64,000 bases of DNA from Caldinitratiruptor microaerophilus (GTDB lineage Bacteria; Bacillota; Sulfobacillia; Symbiobacteriales; ZC4RG38). The translations under genes were made by a program, and so were the position numbers. The first letter of the stretch is position 1, and each line of letters opens with the position of its first letter. The stretch is taken from contig NZ_AP025628.1 in NCBI RefSeq assembly GCF_025999835.1, positions 124,001-188,000 on the forward strand, given 5' to 3'. Below are positions 57,741 to 64,000 of the stretch, one piece after another. Under the pieces are notes generated by a model. It was not told the DNA's origin. It did not search any database and was given only the letters and a program-made list of their open reading frames with translations.

Positions 57741-57768
57741 AGCCGGCCCCCTGCGGGTGGGGCCGGCT
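57741..57768 (+). terminator. Terminator after murD
   Basis: AGCCGGCCCC (57741-57750) pairs perfectly with 57759-57768 around an 8-base loop, followed by GCTTTGCTT. It begins 22 bases after the stop codon. Confidence 0.7.
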
Positions 57769-57811
57769 GCTTTGCTTCACGGCGCCGAGCGCCCCGGTGG
57801 ATGCCGCCGGA

Positions 57812-58372
57812 TCAGTCGACGTCGAGGACGTCCCAGTCGAGGTCCGGGTCCGGGTCGGCCCCGATGAGCATCTGCGTCGCCCCGGTGATCGCCCGCGCCG
57901 CTGGCTGCATCTGGGCGTACACCTGACGCAGCGCCCGCACCTCGGGCATCCGCGCCGCGGCCGGCCGGGCGGCGAGCTCCCGCAGGGCGGCGCCGGCCCG
58001 GGCGTGGGCGGCCGTGTGGCTCCGGACGGTCTCCGCCAGGAGGCGCACCGTCTCCGGGCGCGTGTCGCCCATCAGGATCCGCCGGGCGAGGCCCGCCGCC
58101 GCCACCTTGTCGTGCAGCGCCCGCACCGATTCGGCCGTGAAGCGCTCCATCGCCGGGTCACGGGCGATCTCGGCGTGCCGAAGGGCTTCGACGTGCCAGG
58201 CGTGCAGGAGTTCCTCGGCGGGATACGTGGATTCGATCATCCGCAGGAGCGTGTGGGCCTGGTGGTATGCCGGCATCACCATGAGTCGCGGTATGTCCGC
58301 GGCCCACATCGGCGCGCCCATCCATGTCCCCATCATGGCCATTCCGGGGATGGCCATGGCCATCTCTTCCAA
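57812..58372 (-). CDS. Unrecognised protein with Met-rich N-terminus, 186 residues
   Basis: The first 35 residues are strikingly Met-rich (MEEMAMAIPGMAMMGTWMGA, then PMWAADIPRLMVM). The rest is helical and His/Ala/Arg-rich: HQAHTLLRMIESTYPAEEL, LHAWHVEALRHAEIARDP, ETVRSHTAAHARAGAAL. There is no clear signal peptide or membrane helix. TTG 58372 is chosen since AAGGAGGGG lies seven bases upstream. The Met/His pattern might bind copper or another metal, or the protein might be a spore-coat-type component, but I recognise no family. It follows the subtilase gene in the same direction with a gap of 106 bases. Confidence 0.65.
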   Translation of the reverse strand: MEEMAMAIPGMAMMGTWMGAPMWAADIPRLMVMPAYHQAHTLLRMIESTYPAEELLHAWHVEALRHAEIARDPAMERFTAESVRALHDKVAAAGLARRILMGDTRPETVRLLAETVRSHTAAHARAGAALRELAARPAAARMPEVRALRQVYAQMQPAARAITGATQMLIGADPDPDLDWDVLDVD

Positions 58373-58478
58373 GCGCAGCCCCTCCTTCGTTGCTCGCCCC
58401 GTTGTGTAGCCAGGATATGCGTGGCGCCGGGGGACCGTCCCGGGTCACGCCCTCCGCCAGGCGCGTCGCAAGCACGGC

Positions 58479-59585
58479 TCAGGGCGCTCCCAGCGCGCAG
58501 TCGGCCCGCACCAGCCCCGCGCCCTGCTCCTCCCGGCCCAGCCCCGGCAGCCTTTCCGCCGTCTCCTGGAGCCGGCGGCGCACCTCGCCGGGGCGGAGGC
58601 CGGGTTCGGCGGACAGGAGGAGGGCCACGACCCCCGTGACGTGGGGGGCGGCCGTTGACGTGCCGCTGAGGACCCGCAGCCGGCCGCCGGGGCCGAGGGA
58701 CGGGATGTCACGACCCGGCGCGGCGAGGTCGATCTCCGGGCCCCGGCTCGAGGTCCGCAGGAGCCGGTCCCACCGCGTCACGGCGGAGACGGCGAGCACG
58801 GTGGGAAGGCGGGCCGGGTAGTCGACGGAGTCCGGGCGCCCGTCGTTCCCCGCCGCCGCGACGAGCACGACGCCGGCCGTCTCCAGCGCCGCCACGGCCC
58901 GGGCGAGCGACGGCGACGGGTCGTCCTGGCCGAAGCTCATGTTCACCACGTGCATGTCGTACTGGAGGCACCACTGCAGGGCGAGGAGGACGTCGCTGGT
59001 GGCGCCGTAGCCGTTCTTGTCGAACGCCTTGAGCGCATAAAGATCGCAGCGCGGTGCGACCCCCACCACGCCCCCGTCGCCGTCCCGGGCGCCGATGATG
59101 CCGGCGACGTGGGTGCCGTGCCCGTTGTCGTCGTCCGGCGGGAGCGAGGGGTCCAGGAAGTTCCACCCACCGCGGATGTTGGGGGCCAGGTCGGGGTGCT
59201 GCCAGTCCACACCGGTGTCGATGACCGCCACCCGCACCCCCTCCCCGCGGGTCCGGGCCCAGGCGCGGGGCGCGCCGACCCGCGCGACCCCCCAGGGCAC
59301 CATCTCCTCCCAGGCGAGGTGCAGGCCCCTCCCGGCGGGCTGAACGAGGGATCGGGGCAGCGGGACGCGGTTGTCGGGCTCGACGAGCTCGACGTCGGGG
59401 TGTCCGGCGATCGCCGCGAGGGACGCCGGCCCGGGGCAGGAGCAGATGAGGCCGTGGATGAGGGGGACCTGCCAGAGGACCCGGCCGCCGGCCTGCTCCA
59501 CGGCGTCACAGCACGACTCCACCGAAGCGCCGGGCCGGGTCAGGACGATGTGCCGCCTTGCGAGCGGCCGCCTTGGCTTTCGCAC
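58479..59585 (-). CDS. Subtilisin-like serine protease (S8) without signal peptide
   Basis: A 368-residue subtilase. The catalytic triad is Asp in VRVAVIDTGVDWQHPDL, His in DNGHGTHVAGIIG and Ser in LSGTSTAAPHVTGVVALLL; VNMSFGQDDPS and VLVAAAGNDGRP form the oxyanion region. About 90 residues precede the catalytic domain and resemble an inhibitor-I9-type propeptide (HIVLTRPGASVESCCDAVEQ, VELVEPDNRV). There is no signal peptide, so it is either intracellular or exported by another route. GTG start after GGAGGAGGG. Divergent from the gene at 59650 with only 64 bases between. Confidence 0.9.
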   Translation of the reverse strand: MRKPRRPLARRHIVLTRPGASVESCCDAVEQAGGRVLWQVPLIHGLICSCPGPASLAAIAGHPDVELVEPDNRVPLPRSLVQPAGRGLHLAWEEMVPWGVARVGAPRAWARTRGEGVRVAVIDTGVDWQHPDLAPNIRGGWNFLDPSLPPDDDNGHGTHVAGIIGARDGDGGVVGVAPRCDLYALKAFDKNGYGATSDVLLALQWCLQYDMHVVNMSFGQDDPSPSLARAVAALETAGVVLVAAAGNDGRPDSVDYPARLPTVLAVSAVTRWDRLLRTSSRGPEIDLAAPGRDIPSLGPGGRLRVLSGTSTAAPHVTGVVALLLSAEPGLRPGEVRRRLQETAERLPGLGREEQGAGLVRADCALGAP

Positions 59586-59649
59586 GCGCCTGCGCCCTCC
59601 TCCGTACTATGGGGTGCAGTCTGCGGTCCGGAAGGGAGTGAAGTCGCGC

Positions 59650-60612
59650 ATGACGGATTCCTTGAACCCGAGTCCGCTGAGCCGCCTGGCCCGCCTGGCG
59701 GACCGTCAGGAGCGGCTGGCCGTGCGTATCGGGGCCCTGGCCGGGGCACCGCCGGTGAGCGCCGGGCTGGCGATCCGGAGTGCGCCGGCCCTCGTCAGCG
59801 TGTCGGACGGCAGCGTGGTCCGGGTGGCCCGGGCAGCCGGCAGTCGCCGCCCGGGGGCCGCGGCCGGCGACAGGGGTGACGAGACGGTCTCCGGCGCAGA
59901 ACATATCTTCCCGGCGCGGCAGGCGGAGCCAGAGGCCGGGACGGATGCGTCCGCCGCCGGCGATCCGGGGGACGGCGCAGCGAGGGTGGAGGCACAGCCC
60001 GGCCGTCCGGCGCCGGTGGCGGGGGCGCAGGTGCCAGCCCTGGGCATGTGGCGGCCGGCACGGGGCGAGACGATCCGCCGGGACCGGCGGATCCAGGTGA
60101 CCGAGCGCGTCGAGACGCTTCGCCACCACGTACGGGTGCTGAGCCAGACCGCGCAGCGGCTCGAGTCGATCTGCCACCTGCTCGGCGAGTGCGTCCTCCT
60201 CGCCTGCGACCCGCAGGCGGCCGGGCGGGGCATTGCCAGCACCTCCACGGGGGAGACCGGGGCGCATGGTGACGGTGAGGCAGGCAAGGACTCCGGCGGC
60301 GGCAACGCCGGGCTCGGCGCGCTCCTCAGCCTGCTCCCGGGGCTCCTGCGTTCCGGCGGGGAGACCGGGGGCTCGCCGGAAGCGGGGGGCGGCCAGGGGG
60401 CCGGCGCTCCCGGCGGCGACGGCGCGCCGGCCGCTGGCGACGGGGCATCCGGTGAGGGCCAGATGGCGGCCCTCATCCAGCTCCTCCAGTACCTGGCGGC
60501 CCGCTCCTCGCGGACGGGGGAGGATCTCGTCTCCCGGCTGGCCGGCATCCTGGGTTCTCCGGCGATTCGGGGGCTTCTGGGGCAGCAGGCGGAGGCGCCG
60601 GGGCCGAACTGA
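59650..60612 (+). CDS. Unrecognised Gly/Ala-rich protein, 320 residues
   Basis: A low-complexity protein. The N-terminal 35 residues (LSRLARLADRQERLAVRIGA) and the middle (RRDRRIQVTERVETLRHHVR, LSQTAQRLESICHLLGECVL) are helical and likely coiled. The C-terminal half alternates Gly/Ser-rich linkers with short hydrophobic helices (LGALLSLLPGLLRSG; MAALIQLLQYLAARSS; LVSRLAGILGSPAIRGLLGQ). That pattern resembles small spore or biofilm proteins, but no family is recognised. ATG 59650 follows GAAGGGAGTG. A perfect hairpin follows the stop. Confidence 0.6.
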   Translation: MTDSLNPSPLSRLARLADRQERLAVRIGALAGAPPVSAGLAIRSAPALVSVSDGSVVRVARAAGSRRPGAAAGDRGDETVSGAEHIFPARQAEPEAGTDASAAGDPGDGAARVEAQPGRPAPVAGAQVPALGMWRPARGETIRRDRRIQVTERVETLRHHVRVLSQTAQRLESICHLLGECVLLACDPQAAGRGIASTSTGETGAHGDGEAGKDSGGGNAGLGALLSLLPGLLRSGGETGGSPEAGGGQGAGAPGGDGAPAAGDGASGEGQMAALIQLLQYLAARSSRTGEDLVSRLAGILGSPAIRGLLGQQAEAPGPN

Positions 60613-60631
60613 TCGGTCCCGAGTTTTCGGC

Positions 60632-60659
60632 AGAGGCAGGGGCGGGTGCCCCTGCCTCT
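60632..60659. terminator. Hairpin between converging genes
   Basis: AGAGGCAGGGGC (60632-60643) pairs perfectly with 60648-60659 around GGGT. It starts 20 bases after the stop of the gene at 59650 and lies 49 bases beyond the stop of the leftward 27-residue peptide gene, so it may serve both. Confidence 0.65.
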
Positions 60660-60707
60660 TCGCCGTGTGTAAGTTCCCGGCCTCCGCTCGCCGGGTGTCC
60701 CGGCACC

Positions 60708-60791
60708 TCACAGGTCGCCCATGAGCAGGACGAGCAGGAGCACCAGGACAATGAGTAGGGTCGGGCTGATCTGCTGCTTGGTGTCCACCAC
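60708..60791 (-). CDS. 27-residue single-span membrane peptide
   Basis: A tiny leftward gene. The peptide starts MVDTKQQISPTLLIVLVLLL and ends VLLMGDL: a short polar N-terminus and one hydrophobic helix. Two adjacent GTG codons can start it, and AGGAGGAGGG lies upstream at good spacing, which is the main evidence for translation. Size and layout recall the YjcZ/YnzF-like small peptides of spore-forming Firmicutes, though I cannot show homology. It lies 35 bases downstream of the unrecognised gene at 60827-61165 on the same strand. Confidence 0.6.
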   Translation of the reverse strand: MVDTKQQISPTLLIVLVLLLVLLMGDL

Positions 60792-60826
60792 GGTACACCC
60801 TCCTCCTGTCACCGGGCGTCCCGCGG

Positions 60827-61165
60827 TCACGGGGCTGCGGTGCTGCCGGGACCGCTTCGCGCGGGGGGCAGGCGCAGGCCGGCCTGCTCGAGGGCTGCCC
60901 GGAGCGCGTCGGCATCCGGCCCCGCCCGGTCCAGGAGGGGGGAGAGCAGCTGCGTCAGTTCCTGAGGACGGCTGAGGAGCGCCTCGAGGCGCGCCACCGG
61001 GATTCCCAGCGCCGCGGCTGCCCGGACCTTCAGCTCCTCGAGGCTGGCGGCGCCCACCTGCTCGAGCACCGCCCGCAGGAGCTGCTCGTCTTCCGCCGTC
61101 CGGGGACCCTGGACGCGTTCAGCCAGGCGCCGGAGGCCCGGGGGCACGTCCGACGGGTTTCCCAC
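60827..61165 (-). CDS. Unrecognised helical protein, 112 residues
   Basis: A small soluble, all-helical protein (VPPGLRRLAERVQGPRTAED, EQLLRAVLEQVGAASLEELK, LEALLSRPQELTQLLSPLLD). GTG 61165 follows GGAGGTG by eight bases. The gap of about 100 bases to the OB-fold gene upstream and the 27-residue peptide gene downstream suggest one leftward group. The repeated hydrophobic pattern hints at protein-protein contacts. No family recognised. Confidence 0.6.
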   Translation of the reverse strand: MGNPSDVPPGLRRLAERVQGPRTAEDEQLLRAVLEQVGAASLEELKVRAAAALGIPVARLEALLSRPQELTQLLSPLLDRAGPDADALRAALEQAGLRLPPARSGPGSTAAP

Positions 61166-61271
61166 TGCGAACACCTCCGGCCGGGGAGGGCTTCGCGCCT
61201 TCGCTGGTATCCATGCTATTCCCCGGCCGGGGAAGCGTGACAGAATGCGGCCTCCGGGTTCCGGGCCGGGG

Positions 61272-61790
61272 TCACCCGGCGGGGTGGCGCGCACTGCGCT
61301 CGCGCCGCCACCAGAGCGCCCCGAGGGCGGTCCCGGCCGCCCCGAGGAGCCCCGCGGCGTAGAGCCGGCGGCGGTCCAGCGGTCGTGGCAGCGGACGGGC
61401 GGCCTCCAGTCGGACGACGGTACGGCCTTCGACGTCCGTCTCGCCGCCCTGTCGCGGGTCGGCCCGCCGGAAGGTGCCCGTCACCTCGACGACGTCGCCC
61501 CGAAGGCCGTAACGTCCCCCCTGCAGGCCTCGCACCTCGCTTGCCGGGACCCACACGCCGATGACCCCGGTTCCGTCGGAGACGTTGATCCAGCCGTGAT
61601 CGCCGCGGAGCATCACGTCCCCGACCACCTCGCCGGCGATGCGCACCTCTGCGCCGTCGAAGCGCTCGGCGCCGGCCAGCAAGTCGGCGATCGACACCCG
61701 CGCCGCCGCAGCGGCCGGTTCCCCGATCGCCAGGAAGACCAGCGCCCCCGCCGCGAGCAGCAGGCGCCACGGGAACTCCCCTGCCCTCAC
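61272..61790 (-). CDS. Exported, membrane-anchored OB-fold protein
   Basis: A 172-residue protein. The N-terminal LLLAAGALVFLAIGEPAAAA is a signal peptide, cut near residue 28 or kept as an anchor. Residues 30-125 look like an OB fold of the nucleic-acid-binding/BOF type (LLAGAERFDGAEVRIAGEVV, DHGWINVSDGTGVIGVWVPA, VVEVTGTFRRADP). A second helix (LYAAGLLGAAGTALGALWW) lies near the C-terminus. The GTG start overlaps the trkH stop (GTGA), so it is translationally coupled to a potassium transporter. Possibly a periplasm-side stabiliser; unproven. Confidence 0.7.
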   Translation of the reverse strand: MRAGEFPWRLLLAAGALVFLAIGEPAAAAARVSIADLLAGAERFDGAEVRIAGEVVGDVMLRGDHGWINVSDGTGVIGVWVPASEVRGLQGGRYGLRGDVVEVTGTFRRADPRQGGETDVEGRTVVRLEAARPLPRPLDRRRLYAAGLLGAAGTALGALWWRRERSARHPAG

Positions 61791-63304
61791 CGCCGACTCA
61801 CCGCCTTCACCGCGAAGGCCACGAGGACGAACACGGAGAGGAACTCGAGGCGCCCCAGCCACATGCCGGCGATGTAGGCCACCTTCATCAAGGCGGGCAT
61901 GGCCGGGGACGTCACGCCGGCGGTCAGGCCCACGTTGCCCGTCACCGAGGCGGCCTCGAACATCACGTCCGTGAACGCCCAGCCGTACGAGGGCGCGTAG
62001 TACGCGCCGATCAGCACCAGCACGAACCAGAGCATGACGTAGAGGACGATGACGGAGAGGGCGGTCCGCACCAGCCGGTCTTCCAGCACGGCGCTGCGGA
62101 ACATGTGGAACTTCTCCACCACCACGGCCGACTCGGGCGCGACGAGACGCCGCACGTCGTGAGCGATCGCCTTGGCCGCCAGCCCGATGCGGACGGCCTT
62201 GAACCCGCCGGCGGTGGAGCTCGCGCTGCCGCCGAAGAGCATCGCCAGCGTGATCGCCGCCAGCGCCAGCGGGCCCCACTCCCGTGCGAACTGCTGGGCG
62301 TAGACGGTCATGAACCCGGTGGTGGTGTGCGCCGAGATGAGGCTGTACCAGCCGCGCCGGAAGAGGCCCACGGCGCCGGGGTAGGTCCCGGACACGGCCA
62401 AATCCCACACCGTGAGGGCGCCCAGGACCGTGGTGGTGACCAGGAAGGTGACGGTCTCGAGGTTCCGGACGAGTTCCCGCCGGTCTCCCTGCCATACGGC
62501 CCAGTGCAGGTTGAAGTTGAAGGAGCCGATGATGAAGAAGACGACCGTGACGACTTCATAGAGGAGGCTGTGGTAATAGACGATGTTCTGGGACATGGGG
62601 GCGAACCCGCCCGTGCTCCACCCGGCCATGAACACCCAGAGCCCGTGGAGGAGCGCCCGCCCCGGCGGGAGGCCGATCGCCAGGCCCGCTGCCCACTGGA
62701 GCGCGGTACCGACCGCCAGGTAGACGACACTGATGTACCAGATGGCCCGGGCCGTGTGGATCACGTTGGGCAGGAGGCGCTCGTCCTTCGCCTCGCCCAC
62801 GTAGAGCTTGAACGCGCCGGGTAGCCCCCGCACGAAGAACATGAGGGCCAGGACGACCATGCCCTGCCCTCCGACCCAGGTGAGAAGGTGGCGCCACATG
62901 TTCACCCCGTCGGCGATGTGGTCCAGGTCCTGGACCAGCACGAGGCCCGTGGTGGTGAACCCGCTCATGACATCGAAGGCGGCGTCGAGGTACGAGCCCC
63001 AGTGCCCGCTCAGGTAGTAGGGGACGGCGGCCACGAGCATGCCGATCAGCCAGGCAAAGGCCGCGGCCGCCATGCCTTGCGACCAGGTGAGGTCGCCTCC
63101 CCCCGGCGGACCCAGGAGCAGCATGCCGAACCCGACGACGGCTGCGACGGCCGCGCTGAGGGCGAAGTCGACTGCCACGGGCCACTCGCGCTGGATGAGG
63201 GCCGTTGCCAGGGGGATGAGCATCAACCCCCCCAGGCTGAGGACCACGAGGCCGGCGTAATAGGCGACCGCCTGCCACTGCCGGAGCCGCATCCGCCCGG
63301 CCAT
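61787..63304 (-). CDS. trkH: TrkH-family potassium uptake protein
   Basis: A 505-residue Trk/Ktr channel subunit with four M1-P-M2 repeats. The four filter segments are visible: DVMSGFTTTGLVL, AGWSTGGFAPMS, SAHTTTGFMTV and ASVTGNVGLTAG. Each has the central Gly needed for K+ selectivity. The ATG overlaps the stop of a 45-residue membrane peptide gene (TGATG), and its stop overlaps the OB-fold gene. No TrkA/KtrA regulatory subunit is in the window. Confidence 0.9.
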   Translation of the reverse strand: MAGRMRLRQWQAVAYYAGLVVLSLGGLMLIPLATALIQREWPVAVDFALSAAVAAVVGFGMLLLGPPGGGDLTWSQGMAAAAFAWLIGMLVAAVPYYLSGHWGSYLDAAFDVMSGFTTTGLVLVQDLDHIADGVNMWRHLLTWVGGQGMVVLALMFFVRGLPGAFKLYVGEAKDERLLPNVIHTARAIWYISVVYLAVGTALQWAAGLAIGLPPGRALLHGLWVFMAGWSTGGFAPMSQNIVYYHSLLYEVVTVVFFIIGSFNFNLHWAVWQGDRRELVRNLETVTFLVTTTVLGALTVWDLAVSGTYPGAVGLFRRGWYSLISAHTTTGFMTVYAQQFAREWGPLALAAITLAMLFGGSASSTAGGFKAVRIGLAAKAIAHDVRRLVAPESAVVVEKFHMFRSAVLEDRLVRTALSVIVLYVMLWFVLVLIGAYYAPSYGWAFTDVMFEAASVTGNVGLTAGVTSPAMPALMKVAYIAGMWLGRLEFLSVFVLVAFAVKAVSRR

Positions 63305-63441
63305 CACCACCGCCCCCCGGCCGCGAGGAGGGACAGCACGAGCCCGACGATGGCGATCGCCAGGGCGAATCCTACCTCGGCGAGTACCCCGGCCGCATGC
63401 CGCGGCGCCGGCGGCTCGCCCGCACCGCTTCCATTCCGCAC
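63304..63441 (-). CDS. 45-residue single-span membrane peptide coupled to trkH
   Basis: A short leftward gene whose stop codon overlaps the trkH ATG (TGATG). The peptide starts MRNGSGAGEPPAPRHAAGVL and ends in one hydrophobic helix, VGFALAIAIVGLVLSLLAAG, then GRW. The GTG start has GGGAGGG eight bases upstream. Coupling and a single membrane helix recall KdpF in the Kdp K+ pump, which stabilises its complex; a similar role with TrkH is only an analogy. Confidence 0.6.
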   Translation of the reverse strand: MRNGSGAGEPPAPRHAAGVLAEVGFALAIAIVGLVLSLLAAGGRW

Positions 63442-63607
63442 GGTACGATCCCTCCCATCGGCAGAGCGCCGACAGCGACAGCATAACCTCGGATTCCTCT
63501 CCCGTAAAGAAGCCCCCGTGGGGCGCGCCCACCGGGTGCTTGCGAGCGAGGAGACGCTGGAGTAGAGTGTTGCCAGCGGAGCCGGGCCGGGTGGAGGCGA
63601 CCGCTCC

Positions 63608-64000
63608 ATGTTCCGAAGCCTGCGCCAGAAGATCCTGGCCGGCAACCTGGTCCTGATCGCGATCTTCGCCGGGGTCGGCGCCTGGTCCGTCTACAATTTC
63701 TTCCGCCTGGCGGGGACCGTCGTGGCCCTCACCCGGGAGAACTACCGGTCCGTGGTGGCGGCCCAGCGGATGGTGGCGGCGCTCGAGCGCCAGGACAGCG
63801 GCCAGCTCCTCCTGCTCCTGGGCGAAGCGGACTTCGGCCGGGCCGAGTTCGCCTCGGGTCAGACGGAGTTCCTGGCATGGCTCGGGCGGGCCGAGGACAA
63901 CGTCACCCTGCCGGAGGAGCCGGCGCTCCTGCGGGAGATCCGCAGTCGCTACAGCGCGTACCAGCAGCTCCACGGCCGGTTCGCCGCTGCCCTCGCCCGG
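63608..64000 (+). CDS. Sensor-type membrane protein, N-terminal part (cut by window end)
   Basis: The first 131 residues of a longer gene that stays open to the window edge. MFRSLRQKILAGNLVLIAIF is a short cytoplasmic end leading into a membrane helix (LVLIAIFAGVGAWSVYNFF). It is followed by a helical extracytoplasmic region (ENYRSVVAAQRMVAALERQD, LLLLLGEADFGRAEFASGQT), as in four-helix-bundle sensor domains of KinB/NtrY-like histidine kinases and chemoreceptors. GGAGG lies about ten bases before the ATG. The kinase or signalling part would lie beyond the window. Confidence 0.65.
   Translation, partial: MFRSLRQKILAGNLVLIAIFAGVGAWSVYNFFRLAGTVVALTRENYRSVVAAQRMVAALERQDSGQLLLLLGEADFGRAEFASGQTEFLAWLGRAEDNVTLPEEPALLREIRSRYSAYQQLHGRFAAALAR

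Noticed and set aside
1-64000. tRNA, rRNA, CRISPR arrays, insertion sequences or attachment sites
   Set aside because: No cloverleaf with a CCA-adjacent acceptor, no regularly spaced repeats, no transposase or integrase was found on reading through.

Overview
This 64 kb window is chromosomal DNA from a very GC-rich bacterium. Nearly every gene has a clear GGAGG-type ribosome binding site, and GTG and TTG starts are common. Those traits, with a phosphosulfolactate synthase, several ferredoxin-dependent 2-oxoacid oxidoreductases, a tungsten-type aldehyde oxidoreductase and a Gram-positive style pst/pho cluster, suggest a high-GC, probably thermophilic, anaerobic or microaerophilic member of the Firmicutes (Symbiobacterium/Thermaerobacter-like). 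That placement is an inference; no rRNA gene is present. I see no tRNA, rRNA, CRISPR array, insertion sequence or prophage.

Region 1 (about 1.0-20.5 kb) looks like one catabolic regulon. It holds a four-subunit 2-oxoacid:ferredoxin oxidoreductase, two paralogous FAD oxidoreductases with a conserved Cys motif, a four-cluster ferredoxin, a fold-type I PLP enzyme, a small aminomutase-like domain protein, a cobalamin-dependent mutase with an unusual domain order, a KamB-like P-loop protein, an NMT1/Tau-type ABC importer, a second 2-oxoacid oxidoreductase and a DMT permease. Six transcription units in it are preceded by copies of one 19-bp palindrome, consensus CGCTCATCAnTGATGAGCG. A regulator with an FCD domain lies among them and is the obvious candidate to bind it. 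This is the best candidate for an undescribed system: uptake and B12-dependent degradation of an unidentified amino acid, ending in oxidative decarboxylation with reduced ferredoxin as product.

Region 2 (20.6-28.4 kb) is a complete pyruvate or branched-chain 2-oxoacid dehydrogenase operon (E1 alpha, E1 beta, E2, E3), an IclR regulator, phosphosulfolactate synthase and two small secreted or membrane proteins. Region 3 (28.4-32.3 kb) is a LysR regulator divergent from a third 2-oxoacid:ferredoxin oxidoreductase. Region 4 (32.3-35.9 kb) is mostly leftward: a tiny zinc-ribbon gene, a sodium:solute symporter and an OsmC protein, plus a Pro-rich protein on the plus strand. Region 5 (35.9-44.7 kb) is a LacI-headed operon with an iron-type alcohol dehydrogenase, a complete Liv-type ABC importer and an aldehyde:ferredoxin oxidoreductase. 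This suggests import of a compound followed by alcohol-to-aldehyde-to-acid oxidation.

Region 6 (44.7-51.1 kb, leftward) is phoP-phoR-pstSCAB-phoU, with an 11-bp-spaced direct repeat that may be a Pho box. Region 7 (51.3-64 kb) is housekeeping and unknown: an S9 peptidase, a DUF2797 protein, a YceG-like LysM protein, aspartate aminotransferase, MurD, a subtilase, several unrecognised proteins, a 27-aa membrane peptide, an OB-fold membrane protein, TrkH with a translationally coupled 45-aa membrane peptide, and the start of a sensor protein running off the end.
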